From an uncultured Ruminococcus sp. (GTDB lineage Bacteria; Bacillota; Clostridia; Oscillospirales; Acutalibacteraceae): DNA of 12,326 bases. Shown piece by piece: positions 1-5,734 of the stretch (position 1 is the first letter of the stretch; each line of letters begins with the position of its first letter). The position numbers were made by a program, and so were the translations under genes. The notes below the pieces were generated by a model, which was given only the letters and a program-made list of their open reading frames with translations, did no database searches and had not been told where the DNA came from. Location: contig CACXGJ010000086.1 of the NCBI GenBank assembly GCA_902767125.1, positions 1 through 12,326 on the forward strand, written 5' to 3'.

Positions 1-51
1 TATTCTCTGTGTTTCATTCGGATATATCCTGAATTTGTAGGCTTTGTTCAT
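1..51 (-). CDS. tnpB: TnpB (IS200/IS605 OrfB) RNA-guided nuclease, N-terminal fragment cut by window edge
   Basis: Only the first 17 codons are in the window; they read MNKAYKFRIYPNETQRI, which matches the characteristic N-terminus of IS200/IS605-family OrfB/TnpB proteins (K-A-Y-K-F-R-I-Y-P-x-x-x-Q). In this family TnpB is an RNA-guided DNA nuclease encoded by the transposon and usually uses an omega RNA from the 3' end of the element, which would lie outside this window. The start is well supported by a GAGGTGA ribosome site about five bases upstream and by a sigma-A-type promoter at 73-101. The gene sits directly downstream of oadG in the same orientation. Whether the nuclease is complete, or whether a Y1 transposase (tnpA) accompanies it, cannot be seen. 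Confidence 0.85.
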   Translation of the reverse strand, partial: MNKAYKFRIYPNETQRI

Positions 52-72
52 GTTGCTCACCTCTTTATCTCA

Positions 73-101
73 AATATAGCATAAACAAAATTGTAAGTCA
101 A
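73..101 (-). promoter_or_regulatory. Sigma-A-type promoter for tnpB
   Basis: On the minus strand TTGACT (96-101) and TATATT (73-78) are separated by exactly 17 bases. The predicted start of transcription is about 15 bases before the tnpB ATG at 51. It is placed after the terminator hairpin at 102-126, so tnpB would be transcribed independently of oadG. Confidence 0.7.
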
Positions 102-126
102 GAAAAAGGTCAGCCTTGCGGCTGAC
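102..126 (-). terminator. Terminator hairpin between oadG and tnpB
   Basis: On the minus strand a perfect 7-bp stem GTCAGCC/GGCTGAC (120-126 with 109-115) encloses a GCAA loop and is followed by C and five Ts (103-107). It would end the leuB-oadG transcript, or shield tnpB from read-through if it belongs to the element. Confidence 0.65.
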
Positions 127-180
127 GGGCAATTCATCCCACCGCCTACGCTTCGCTTAGAGGCGGGGGACTCCTTGCCC
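127..180. repeat. Nested imperfect palindrome, possible terminal structure of the tnpB element
   Basis: An outer stem GGGCAA (127-132) pairs with TTGCCC (175-180). An inner stem CCCaCCGCCT (138-147) pairs with AGGCGGGGG (161-169), with A141 bulged and a 13-base loop. The structure lies seven bases past the oadG stop codon and upstream of tnpB. Subterminal imperfect palindromes recognised as single strands are a hallmark of IS200/IS605 elements, so this is plausibly one element end. The orientation is ambiguous: read on the plus strand it also resembles right-end/omega RNA hairpins. The exact element boundary cannot be fixed here. Confidence 0.55.
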
Positions 181-187
181 ATTTAGG

Positions 188-559
188 TTAAAATGGTCTT
201 GTATTTTCGGCAATGCCTGCGTTGCCCCAAGAAGAACGGACTGAACGGGAACGCTTGATATTTTTGATTTTATGAGGCTTCGTGCCGTATACAGCATCAA
301 CGGCTGCTGCAATGGCAGCTATTATTTCTTCGGGTATAGCTCCGTCATCCTCCTCGATATCCTCACGAACGATCGCTTTTACAACGGGCTTTTCCGTATT
401 TTGTTCAAGTTTTTTCTCTCTTTTGCTTGATACGGCATTTTGTGCCGACTGTATTATTTTTCCGTACAGCGTGATTATAGCTATCAGCAGTATCAGCACA
501 ACAAATACTATTACAAATCCCGCTATAAGAAGTGTAAGGGCAAGCTCTATATTTTCCAT
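188..559 (-). CDS. oadG: OadG-family gamma subunit of a sodium-pumping decarboxylase
   Basis: This 123-residue protein has the build of the small membrane-anchoring gamma subunit of biotin-dependent sodium-pump decarboxylases (oxaloacetate or methylmalonyl-CoA type). It has one N-terminal membrane helix (about residues 7-33), a charged linker (45-73), a conserved helix IPEEIIAAIAAAVDAVYG (75-92) and the typical C-terminal end SSWGNAGIAENTRPF (109-123). In this family the gamma subunit holds the carboxyltransferase alpha and membrane beta subunits together. The ATG at 559 lies 25 bases after the leuB stop, with a weak AAGGCGG ribosome site, so the two are probably cotranscribed. No biotin-carrier, alpha or beta subunit gene is visible. 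The next gene downstream is tnpB. The substrate of the complex cannot be deduced. Confidence 0.82.
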   Translation of the reverse strand: MENIELALTLLIAGFVIVFVVLILLIAIITLYGKIIQSAQNAVSSKREKKLEQNTEKPVVKAIVREDIEEDDGAIPEEIIAAIAAAVDAVYGTKPHKIKNIKRSRSVRSSWGNAGIAENTRPF

Positions 560-584
560 ATGTACATACCGCCTTTTATATTTC

Positions 585-1655
585 TTATATCAAAGCACAA
601 ACAGCATCACCCATCTCAACGGTGCTTACCTTTTTAGTACCCTCGGTGTAGATATCGGGAGTCCTGACAGTTTTAAGCACCTCGGCAACGGCATTCTCAA
701 TAGCCTCGGCTGCCTGCGGTTCATCGAGTGAATATTTCAGCATCATTGCAACTGAAAGTATAGTTGCCAACGGATTTGCTATTCCCTTTCCTGCAATGTC
801 GGGAGCAGAGCCGTGTATAGGCTCATACATACCGAGCTTTGTGCTGTTGAGGCTTGCGGAAGCCAGCATTCCTATCGAACCGCTTATCATTGAAGCCTCA
901 TCGGAAAGTATATCACCGAATATATTTGAAGTCACTATAACATCAAACTGCTTCGGATTTCTCACAAGCTGCATCGCACAGTTGTCTACATACAGGTGAT
1001 TCAGCTCAACCTCGGGATATTCCTTTGACAATTCTATCATAGTTGCTCTCCAAAGCCTTGAAGAATCAAGGACATTTGCCTTGTCAACGCTTGTCAGCTT
1101 TTTGTTTCTTTTCATAGCCATCTCAAAGGCTACCCTGCCGATACGCTCTATCTCATTGACATTATATTTCTCGGTATCATAAGCAGCCTTCACGCCATCT
1201 TCTTCAAACTGTCCTCTTTTGCCGAAATATATTCCTCCTGTCAGTTCCCTGACTATCATTATATCCATTGCATCACCTATTATTTCACTCTTTAAGGGTG
1301 ACGCATCCTTAAGCTGTTCAAAGATGACTGCGGGACGGAGATTTGCAAAGAGTCCCAATGCTCCCCTGATACCGAGCAGACCTGCTTCAGGACGATTATT
1401 GCCCGGCTGACTGTCCCATTTCGGACCGCCCACTGCTCCAAGAAGAACAGAATCTGATGCAAGACACTTATCTATAGTTTCCTGCGGCAGCGGCACTCCT
1501 GTTGCATCAATTGCACAGCCTCCCAAAAGTGCCTCTGTGTAGGTCACCTTGAAGTTAAATTTTTCCGCTGTCCTGTTGAGGACTTTTACAGCCTCGTCTA
1601 CAATTTCAGGTCCTATCCCGTCACCCTTGAGCAGTGTAATGTTGTAATTTTTCAT
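585..1655 (-). CDS. leuB: 3-isopropylmalate dehydrogenase
   Basis: LeuB oxidatively decarboxylates (2R,3S)-3-isopropylmalate with NAD+ in the third committed step of leucine synthesis, in the cytoplasm. The 356-residue length is full for the family. Visible hallmarks are the N-terminal KGDGIGPEIV (10-19), arginines R97, R107 and R136 at the substrate-binding positions, catalytic Y143 in ELTGGIYFG, catalytic K192 in VDKANVLDSSRLWR, the metal-binding aspartates around D224, D248 and D252, and the NAD-binding segment HGSAPDIAGKGIANP (281-295). The start at 1655 is set by an AAAGGAG ribosome site 11 bases upstream. The leucine-type GAVGGPKWD segment argues against isocitrate or tartrate dehydrogenase. 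No leuA, leuC or leuD is adjacent. It has its own promoter at 1717-1745 and is followed by oadG. Confidence 0.96.
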   Translation of the reverse strand: MKNYNITLLKGDGIGPEIVDEAVKVLNRTAEKFNFKVTYTEALLGGCAIDATGVPLPQETIDKCLASDSVLLGAVGGPKWDSQPGNNRPEAGLLGIRGALGLFANLRPAVIFEQLKDASPLKSEIIGDAMDIMIVRELTGGIYFGKRGQFEEDGVKAAYDTEKYNVNEIERIGRVAFEMAMKRNKKLTSVDKANVLDSSRLWRATMIELSKEYPEVELNHLYVDNCAMQLVRNPKQFDVIVTSNIFGDILSDEASMISGSIGMLASASLNSTKLGMYEPIHGSAPDIAGKGIANPLATILSVAMMLKYSLDEPQAAEAIENAVAEVLKTVRTPDIYTEGTKKVSTVEMGDAVCALI

Positions 1656-1716
1656 TTTGTAATACTCTCCTTTGTATTTTTAAATAAATCAGCTTTCCGC
1701 TGCTTCTCCAATATAA

Positions 1717-1745
1717 ATTATAATTTCTTTTGCAAAATTAGTCAA
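1717..1745 (-). promoter_or_regulatory. Sigma-A-type promoter for leuB-oadG
   Basis: On the minus strand TTGACT (1740-1745), a 17-base spacer and a perfect TATAAT (1717-1722) are present. The -35 box starts 12 bases after the stop codon of the upstream membrane-protein gene. The predicted leader before the leuB ATG is only about 55 bases and shows just a tiny CAGC/GCTG hairpin, so no T-box or leader-peptide attenuator is seen. Confidence 0.75.
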
Positions 1746-1756
1746 GCCCATTTGAT

Positions 1757-2227
1757 TCAAATAAACGGAAATATATTCGGAGGATATACGCTTGCAAAAA
1801 GCAGTACAGCGAAAAATAACACAAAGGATATAAATATCGGTATCGAAAATAATTCTATCCTGCATTTTGAGCTGTTTATCCTGTATGAAAGAAATTCCGA
1901 CACACAGAGTGAAACAAATATCAGCACAGCAGGGATTTTTCCGAATATCTCCAGCAATGTCACGGACAGTAAAGCAAATCCGTGAAGCATTATTATCTTT
2001 GAACATACAAAATGCAGCAGTGACGGTCTTAAACATGAAAGCTCTATGAATACAAACATTATGTATACAAGTGCAAAGGGTTTTGTCATTTCCCAAGGAC
2101 TGTCATTATTGCTTGAGACCAAAATGCTCCATGCAGCCCTGTTCGACACCTCATACGCAATATGAACGACATATCCGCATACAAACACTATTACCGAGCT
2201 TATCAGCCAAAAATATTTTTTTGTCAT
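1757..2227 (-). CDS. Multi-pass membrane protein, DUF6512-like, function unknown
   Basis: A 156-residue, strongly hydrophobic protein with about five membrane helices (roughly 5-25, 49-67, 72-96, 99-115 and 128-148). Between helices 1 and 2 it carries a polar stretch NNDSPWEMTKPF (40-51). The S-x-WE-x-x-K pattern followed by a helix rich in I and F, ending in a conserved-looking E62, recalls DUF6512 membrane proteins, but this is recognition by eye and not certain. No catalytic motif is visible. The ATG at 2227 is preceded by GGTGAT with short spacing, which fits the 3' end of the anti-Shine-Dalgarno region. Its own promoter lies at 2254-2282. It is transcribed toward leuB but probably as a separate unit. 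Confidence 0.72.
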   Translation of the reverse strand: MTKKYFWLISSVIVFVCGYVVHIAYEVSNRAAWSILVSSNNDSPWEMTKPFALVYIMFVFIELSCLRPSLLHFVCSKIIMLHGFALLSVTLLEIFGKIPAVLIFVSLCVSEFLSYRINSSKCRIELFSIPIFISFVLFFAVLLFASVYPPNIFPFI

Positions 2228-2247
2228 ATTATCACCCGAATTATTGC

Positions 2248-2290
2248 AAAAAAATTATACCGTGCAATCATTTATATGACAATGCACGGC
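2248..2290 (-). terminator. Terminator of the GH31 / small membrane protein unit
   Basis: On the minus strand CCGTGCA (2283-2289) pairs with TGCACGG (2260-2266); an inner TCAT/ATGA pairing extends the stem, and seven Ts follow at 2248-2254. It begins 15 bases after the stop codon at 2305. Confidence 0.7.
2254..2282 (-). promoter_or_regulatory. Promoter for the 1757-2227 gene, overlapping the upstream terminator
   Basis: On the minus strand TTGTCA (2277-2282), 17 bases and a perfect TATAAT (2254-2259). The spacer contains one arm of the terminator stem at 2260-2266 and the -10 box immediately precedes the T tract. Predicted transcription begins around 2247, giving a leader of about 20 bases. 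Confidence 0.65.
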
Positions 2291-2304
2291 ATAAAAATTC
2301 ATGT

Positions 2305-2562
2305 TCATATGCAAAAAAGTGCTGTTATTATCCCTCCGATTATCGCCGAGCATACAAGCAGCACTGCCTGCTTCAGTTTCCCTCTTTTCGTTTTCATAAC
2401 TGACGGTACATCAAATTCCTTCAGCATTTTCTTGGCTTCGTCTTCAAGTATCGCTCTTTGGACTGACGCATATTCGGGCTTTACTATCAGTATCGCCCTT
2501 TCATAATATTCATTTCCCGTGTCGTGCAGCTCTATCATCGTATGATTTATTCCCTTTATCAT
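2305..2562 (-). CDS. Small hypothetical protein with C-terminal membrane anchor
   Basis: Not a family I can name. From the ATG at 2562 the protein has 85 residues: a polar, acidic-basic N-terminal part containing YYERAILIVKPEYASVQ and a charged helix-like stretch (EDEAKKMLKEF), then a basic KTKRGKLK stretch and one hydrophobic C-terminal helix of about 20 residues. This arrangement fits a tail-anchored protein with its soluble part in the cytoplasm. Three starts are possible. GTG at 2586 (93 residues) has no ribosome site. ATG at 2562 is preceded by GAGAGG at 12 bases. ATG at 2538 is preceded by AAAGGGA at about 12 bases. I prefer 2562. It follows the GH31 stop by 71 bases and is probably in the same transcript. 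Confidence 0.68.
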   Translation of the reverse strand: MIKGINHTMIELHDTGNEYYERAILIVKPEYASVQRAILEDEAKKMLKEFDVPSVMKTKRGKLKQAVLLVCSAIIGGIITALFCI

Positions 2563-2563
2563 T

Positions 2564-2624
2564 ATATCCCAAAACCTCTCTTTCACATTTATCTGATATT
2601 ATTCTGAACAGGTTTTTGGGATAT
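2564..2624. repeat. Long inverted repeat spanning the start region of the small membrane protein gene
   Basis: ATATCCCAAAACCT (2564-2577) pairs with AGGTTTTTGGGATAT (2610-2624): 14 base pairs with one bulged T and a 32-base loop. In the minus-strand mRNA the 3' arm takes up part of the GAGAGG ribosome site and ends one base before the preferred ATG at 2562, so it could hide the translation start. There is no T tract after it, so it is not an ordinary terminator. Confidence 0.6.
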
Positions 2625-2633
2625 TATACTTTG

Positions 2634-4715
2634 TCATCCGAAAAGTGAGAGCTTTACTATTGTTTTTTGACAGACTGCACAAAACTGTCCGTCATCCTCG
2701 GCTATCTTAAAATCAATAAGATTTTCGGGAGCTTCATAATTTTTTGAATACCCGTCATCCTCATACATCGTGTATGTGATCTCCCTGTCAGTATATGCGA
2801 TGATCTCAAATTTTGATGTGTCGAGCATATCCGTACATTCTACCGAACGGCACAGCGGAAGCAATTTATTTTTGCGGATAAATACAGGCACTTCACCCAA
2901 GCCCACCGAAATAAAATGTATGCCCTTTTGCATAACACAACAGCTTCTTTTGGACGGCGATGAAAAACGTACAAAAAGCATGTCCTCGGGAAGATATACA
3001 TATCTTCCGACAGCATTCTGCTCATATACAGGTGTTATCATAATACTTTCGCCTATGACAAGCTGATCTTCAACAGTCTTCGCAAACTCGTCATCGGGAT
3101 ATTCAAAGCTCAACGGCTTTATCATCATATCATCATTAAGACAGGCTTTCATATATTCACTGTAAAGATATGGGATAAGACTGTATCTTATCGCAATGAT
3201 ATTCTTAAATTCCTGTGTATCACCGAAACGGTAACATTCCTGATTTCTTGTTCCAAGGGCTGTATGATTACGCATAAGCGGAGTGAATATACCGAAGGCA
3301 AGCCATCTCAAAAGCAGGTCTCTTGTACAGTTTGAGCCGAATCCGCCAAGGTCTGCACCGCTGTATAAGAATCCGCACATATTCAGAGACGGCATCATCT
3401 TTATATTCAGCAGAAGATGTGACCACCACGACTGATTATCGCCTGTCCAGATACCTCCGTAACGGTGCATCCCTATATATGATGAGCGTGAGAACAATAA
3501 CATTCTCTTGTCGGGCTGCATATATTCAAAAGCCTCACCTGCCGCCCTTGTCATGTTATATCCGTAAAGATTGTGTACTTTATCATGACGTACTATCTGA
3601 CCGTCCATATTATGATAGAACGATTCATAGTCCTTTCTTCTGTTCGCAAGACCTGTCAATTTATCCTTGAGTTCAAAGAATTTATTTGAATCATTCGTAT
3701 CAAAATCAAAGTCCTTTATATATTCGACAGCTTCCTTTATCCCGTCATCGGTATAGAACATTGCAGGCTCGTTCATGTCATTCCAAAAGCCCTCTATACC
3801 GTCATTTATCAGCTTCTGATACTTGCTTCCGAACCAATTACGGGCATTTGTATTCATAAAATCGGGGAAATGTGTCTTTCCGGGCCATACCCCTGCCGTG
3901 AAGTCACTTCCGTCTGCCTTTTTGCAGAAAAGCTGATAATACTTTCCTTCCTCGTATATATCATAGCCTTCTTCTATCTTTACGCCTGCATCTATTATCG
4001 GAACAAGCCTTATTCCCTGCTGACGCATTTCCTGCACAAATTCCTTAAAGTTCGGAAATCTCTCCTCACTCACGGTGAAATCCTTATATCCCGCCATATA
4101 ATCTATATCCATATAAACGGCATCAAGCGGAATATGATTTTCCCTGTAATTCCTTACGACCTCACGTATCTCATCCTCCGTGTAATAGCTCCAGCGACTC
4201 TGCTGAAAGCCGAATGACCATCTGGGAGCAATATAGCTTCTTCCGATAATTTTTCTGAACTGCTTTATGACATCATAGGCACTTGTTCCCTCTATGACAT
4301 ATATCTTTAAATTATCATCTGACGGAGTTATCTTCAAAACATTTCTTGAGGTATAGCCTATATCGAACTGCACCTGTGAGGGTGTATCAACGAATATCCC
4401 TGTATTTACTATACCGCTTATCACAATGAAATTATGTGCCGCATAAAAAGAGCGTTTTTCTTCGGTGTGAAGCGGATCATCACTGCAAAAGCTCTCATAG
4501 ATATATCCTCTTTTGTTTATGCCTCTGTTAGCCTCTCCGAGACCGTATACTATATCATCATTTTCCATAAAGTATGTAAAAAACAGCTTACCGTCATCCG
4601 TCTGTATCTCATTTAGAGCCTGTATACTGTCCTTTTCAGCCTCAATATCCGCAACAACTGCATTTGTTTCTATCGGCTGTCCGTAAATATATTTCTTTAT
4701 CAAGTTCAAGCACAT
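2634..4715 (-). CDS. Glycoside hydrolase family 31, likely intracellular alpha-glucosidase
   Basis: GH31 retaining enzymes remove alpha-linked sugars, usually glucose or xylose, from non-reducing ends. The 693-residue protein shows the GH31 N-terminal beta domain (YGLGEANRGINKRGY, 57-71), the barrel start YMDIDYMAGYKDFTVSEERF (201-220), the nucleophile motif GFWNDMNEPAMF with D313, and the acid/base motif GGIWTGDNQSWW with D426. A C-terminal beta domain follows. The MDIDYM motif favours alpha-glucosidase over alpha-xylosidase. There is no signal peptide, so it likely acts on imported oligosaccharides. The start is uncertain: the ATG at 4715 has AAGG touching it, which is too close, while TTG codons at 4709 (five bases after AAGGA) and 4703 (giving an IKKYIYG beginning) are good alternatives. 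It is read from the promoter at 4737-4765, with the small anchored-protein gene downstream. Confidence 0.93.
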   Translation of the reverse strand: MCLNLIKKYIYGQPIETNAVVADIEAEKDSIQALNEIQTDDGKLFFTYFMENDDIVYGLGEANRGINKRGYIYESFCSDDPLHTEEKRSFYAAHNFIVISGIVNTGIFVDTPSQVQFDIGYTSRNVLKITPSDDNLKIYVIEGTSAYDVIKQFRKIIGRSYIAPRWSFGFQQSRWSYYTEDEIREVVRNYRENHIPLDAVYMDIDYMAGYKDFTVSEERFPNFKEFVQEMRQQGIRLVPIIDAGVKIEEGYDIYEEGKYYQLFCKKADGSDFTAGVWPGKTHFPDFMNTNARNWFGSKYQKLINDGIEGFWNDMNEPAMFYTDDGIKEAVEYIKDFDFDTNDSNKFFELKDKLTGLANRRKDYESFYHNMDGQIVRHDKVHNLYGYNMTRAAGEAFEYMQPDKRMLLFSRSSYIGMHRYGGIWTGDNQSWWSHLLLNIKMMPSLNMCGFLYSGADLGGFGSNCTRDLLLRWLAFGIFTPLMRNHTALGTRNQECYRFGDTQEFKNIIAIRYSLIPYLYSEYMKACLNDDMMIKPLSFEYPDDEFAKTVEDQLVIGESIMITPVYEQNAVGRYVYLPEDMLFVRFSSPSKRSCCVMQKGIHFISVGLGEVPVFIRKNKLLPLCRSVECTDMLDTSKFEIIAYTDREITYTMYEDDGYSKNYEAPENLIDFKIAEDDGQFCAVCQKTIVKLSLFG

Positions 4716-4736
4716 CCTTATTTTTAAGATAATATC

Positions 4737-4765
4737 ATTGTATCACAAAAATCTTTTTATTTCCA
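4737..4765 (-). promoter_or_regulatory. Extended -10 promoter for the GH31 gene
   Basis: On the minus strand TGGAAA (4760-4765), 17 bases and TGaTACAAT with TACAAT at 4737-4742. The TG one base before the -10 box makes it an extended -10 promoter, which compensates for the weak -35. The predicted start is near 4730, leaving a leader of 15-27 bases. Confidence 0.55.
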
Positions 4766-4776
4766 TATAATTTTAC

Positions 4777-4844
4777 AAAAAAATACAGCCTTTAACACTC
4801 ATCAAAGCTTCCCTTCATAACTCCGACAAAGTATCTATGGCTGT
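4777..4844 (-). terminator. Possible terminator of the small unit upstream of the GH31 gene
   Basis: On the minus strand ACAGCC (4839-4844) can pair with GGCTGT (4785-4790), followed by A and seven Ts (4777-4783). The stem is only 6 bp with a loop of about 48 bases, although A/T pairing beyond a G/A mismatch could lengthen it. It is a weak call. Confidence 0.35.
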
Positions 4845-4896
4845 CTTTTTTCGCAGAGAATATGCAGAATGTCCCGTTTCCATCCCATATATTCAT
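4792..4896 (-). CDS. Possible 34-residue small protein or gene remnant
   Basis: The minus-strand ORF begins ATG at 4896, ends TAA at 4792-4794 and encodes 34 residues with protein-like composition, including GNGTFCIFSAKKD and RYFVGVMKGSFDEC. No family is recognised. There is no ribosome site. However, a good promoter at 4906-4934 would start transcription within about three bases of the ATG, so it could be a leaderless message. The region after the stop has a possible terminator. Alternatives are a short non-coding RNA of about 120 nt, or the residue of a decayed gene, since a stop codon lies in frame just upstream. It sits between the divergent GH31 gene and the zinc-ribbon membrane protein gene. 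Confidence 0.35.
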   Translation of the reverse strand: MNIWDGNGTFCIFSAKKDSHRYFVGVMKGSFDEC

Positions 4897-4905
4897 GCAA
4901 CTACT

Positions 4906-4934
4906 ATATTACAATACCTGAAAAAAAATGTCAA
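4906..4934 (-). promoter_or_regulatory. Sigma-A-type promoter upstream of the 34-codon ORF
   Basis: On the minus strand a perfect TTGACA (4929-4934), a 17-base spacer and TAATAT (4906-4911). Predicted transcription starts around 4899, directly in front of the ATG at 4896. It could also read through into the GH31 gene as a second, distal promoter. Confidence 0.55.
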
Positions 4935-5036
4935 CAAATCCATTGTATATAAAATATAAAAATTTATTGATATATTTTCGTGCATTTTTTCAGTGAAGCT
5001 CCGGTTTCATATTTCTAAAATAATCCTTATAAACTG

Positions 5037-5065
5037 TTGACTTTTGTGATGAAATCTGTTATTAT
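5037..5065 (+). promoter_or_regulatory. Sigma-A-type promoter for the zinc-ribbon membrane protein
   Basis: TTGACT (5037-5042), 17 bases and TATTAT (5060-5065). It lies 42 bases before the GTG start at 5108. Confidence 0.65.
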
Positions 5066-5107
5066 TCGATTATACGCAAATCTGAAAATAATTCGGGAGG
5101 AATCTTT

Positions 5108-5596
5108 GTGTTCGCAAATTCAGGAAAAAAAGTAAAAATAGTCGGAGTTATATTTTTTATATTTGGCTCGATATGTTCTGTGTGGGGTTCGATAAAGCTG
5201 TTTGAGACGGCTAATGAGGTGAAAGATTCATTCTATTCAAGTATCAGAGATACGTCAGGAGATTTTATATTTTGGGGTATAATGTGCCTTATAGGAGGAA
5301 TATTGTTATCTTATCTTCTGTCTATCCTCATGGTAGCATTCGGCGATCTTGTTGAAAACACCGATATCATAAGAAAACATATTGAAAACGGAAAATCATT
5401 GCATCTGCCGGTGTCACAAACAAATCAGCATAATACAAATACACAGCAAACACAATATCCTCAACAGACACAGCCGATACCACAGACTCAACCGTATAAG
5501 CCTGATTTGCAAAAAGCTGTTATCTGCCCTTCATGCAGAACCGACAATAAAAGCAGTGCGACCTTCTGCCGTAACTGCGGTATCAAATTGAAATGA
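5108..5596 (+). CDS. Two-helix membrane protein with C-terminal zinc ribbon
   Basis: The 162-residue protein has two membrane helices (about 10-30 and 52-76) and a short loop between them. After a charged stretch comes a low-complexity linker rich in Q, T, N and P (about 103-130), then a compact zinc ribbon with the ligands C140-x2-C143 and C154-x2-C157, ending a few residues later. Zinc-ribbon tails of this sort are common in Firmicute membrane proteins of unknown role, where they may bind protein or nucleic acid at the cytoplasmic face. The GTG start is fixed by GGGAGGA seven bases upstream. It is a single-gene unit with promoter 5037-5065 and terminator 5625-5659. No specific function can be assigned. 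Confidence 0.85.
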   Translation: MFANSGKKVKIVGVIFFIFGSICSVWGSIKLFETANEVKDSFYSSIRDTSGDFIFWGIMCLIGGILLSYLLSILMVAFGDLVENTDIIRKHIENGKSLHLPVSQTNQHNTNTQQTQYPQQTQPIPQTQPYKPDLQKAVICPSCRTDNKSSATFCRNCGIKLK

Positions 5597-5624
5597 CAAT
5601 ATGCAAACTATCCTTTCAGCCAAA

Positions 5625-5659
5625 GGCGGTGCCGTTTTATATGGCATTGTCTTTTTTTT
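5625..5659 (+). terminator. Terminator after the zinc-ribbon membrane protein gene
   Basis: GGCGGTGCC (5625-5633) pairs with GGCATTGTC (5643-5651), a 9-bp stem that includes several G-T pairs, with a 9-base loop and eight Ts at 5652-5659. Confidence 0.7.
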
Positions 5660-5670
5660 ATAATTATAGC

Positions 5671-5699
5671 TTGAATTTATTGTTCCCATATTGTATAAT
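5671..5699 (+). promoter_or_regulatory. Promoter for the ABC exporter genes
   Basis: TTGAAT (5671-5676), 17 bases and a perfect TATAAT (5694-5699), followed by a leader of about 28 bases before the TTG start at 5735. Confidence 0.72.
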
Positions 5700-5734
5700 T
5701 TAAATCAGTAAAATTATGAAATGGAGGTCTAATT

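Larger units (their letters stand above)
4716..5107. other. Divergent intergenic region, 392 bases
   Basis: This AT-rich gap separates the minus-strand GH31 gene from the plus-strand membrane-protein gene. It contains two minus-strand promoters (4737-4765 and 4906-4934), a 34-codon ORF with a possible terminator, a small hairpin TGAAGC/GTTTCA at 4994-5009, and one plus-strand promoter (5037-5065). I see no clear operator palindrome, for example of a LacI-type regulator, and no riboswitch. Confidence 0.6.

Noticed and set aside
282..731. Plus-strand 149-codon ORF across oadG and the leuB end
   Set aside because: It is antisense to two well-supported genes, spans both of them, is serine/isoleucine-rich and has no ribosome site.
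1656..1716. T-box, riboswitch or leucine attenuator in front of leuB
   Set aside because: The leader is only about 55 bases, has no leucine-codon leader peptide and no terminator-like stem with a T tract.
1689..2096. Minus-strand 135-codon ORF rich in Cys, overlapping the membrane-protein gene in another frame
   Set aside because: It lies mostly within the 1757-2227 gene, which has a better start and helices typical of a real membrane protein. It also runs through the leuB promoter.
3323..3670. Plus-strand ORFs inside the GH31 gene (also 2770-3066 and 3870-4217)
   Set aside because: The minus-strand frame carries all the GH31 catalytic motifs across the whole stretch; the plus-strand frames have no supporting signals.
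4994..5009. Hairpin TGAAGC/GTTTCA as an operator or terminator
   Set aside because: The stem is 6 bp with a G-T pair, there is no useful T tract on either strand, and it is not placed over a promoter.
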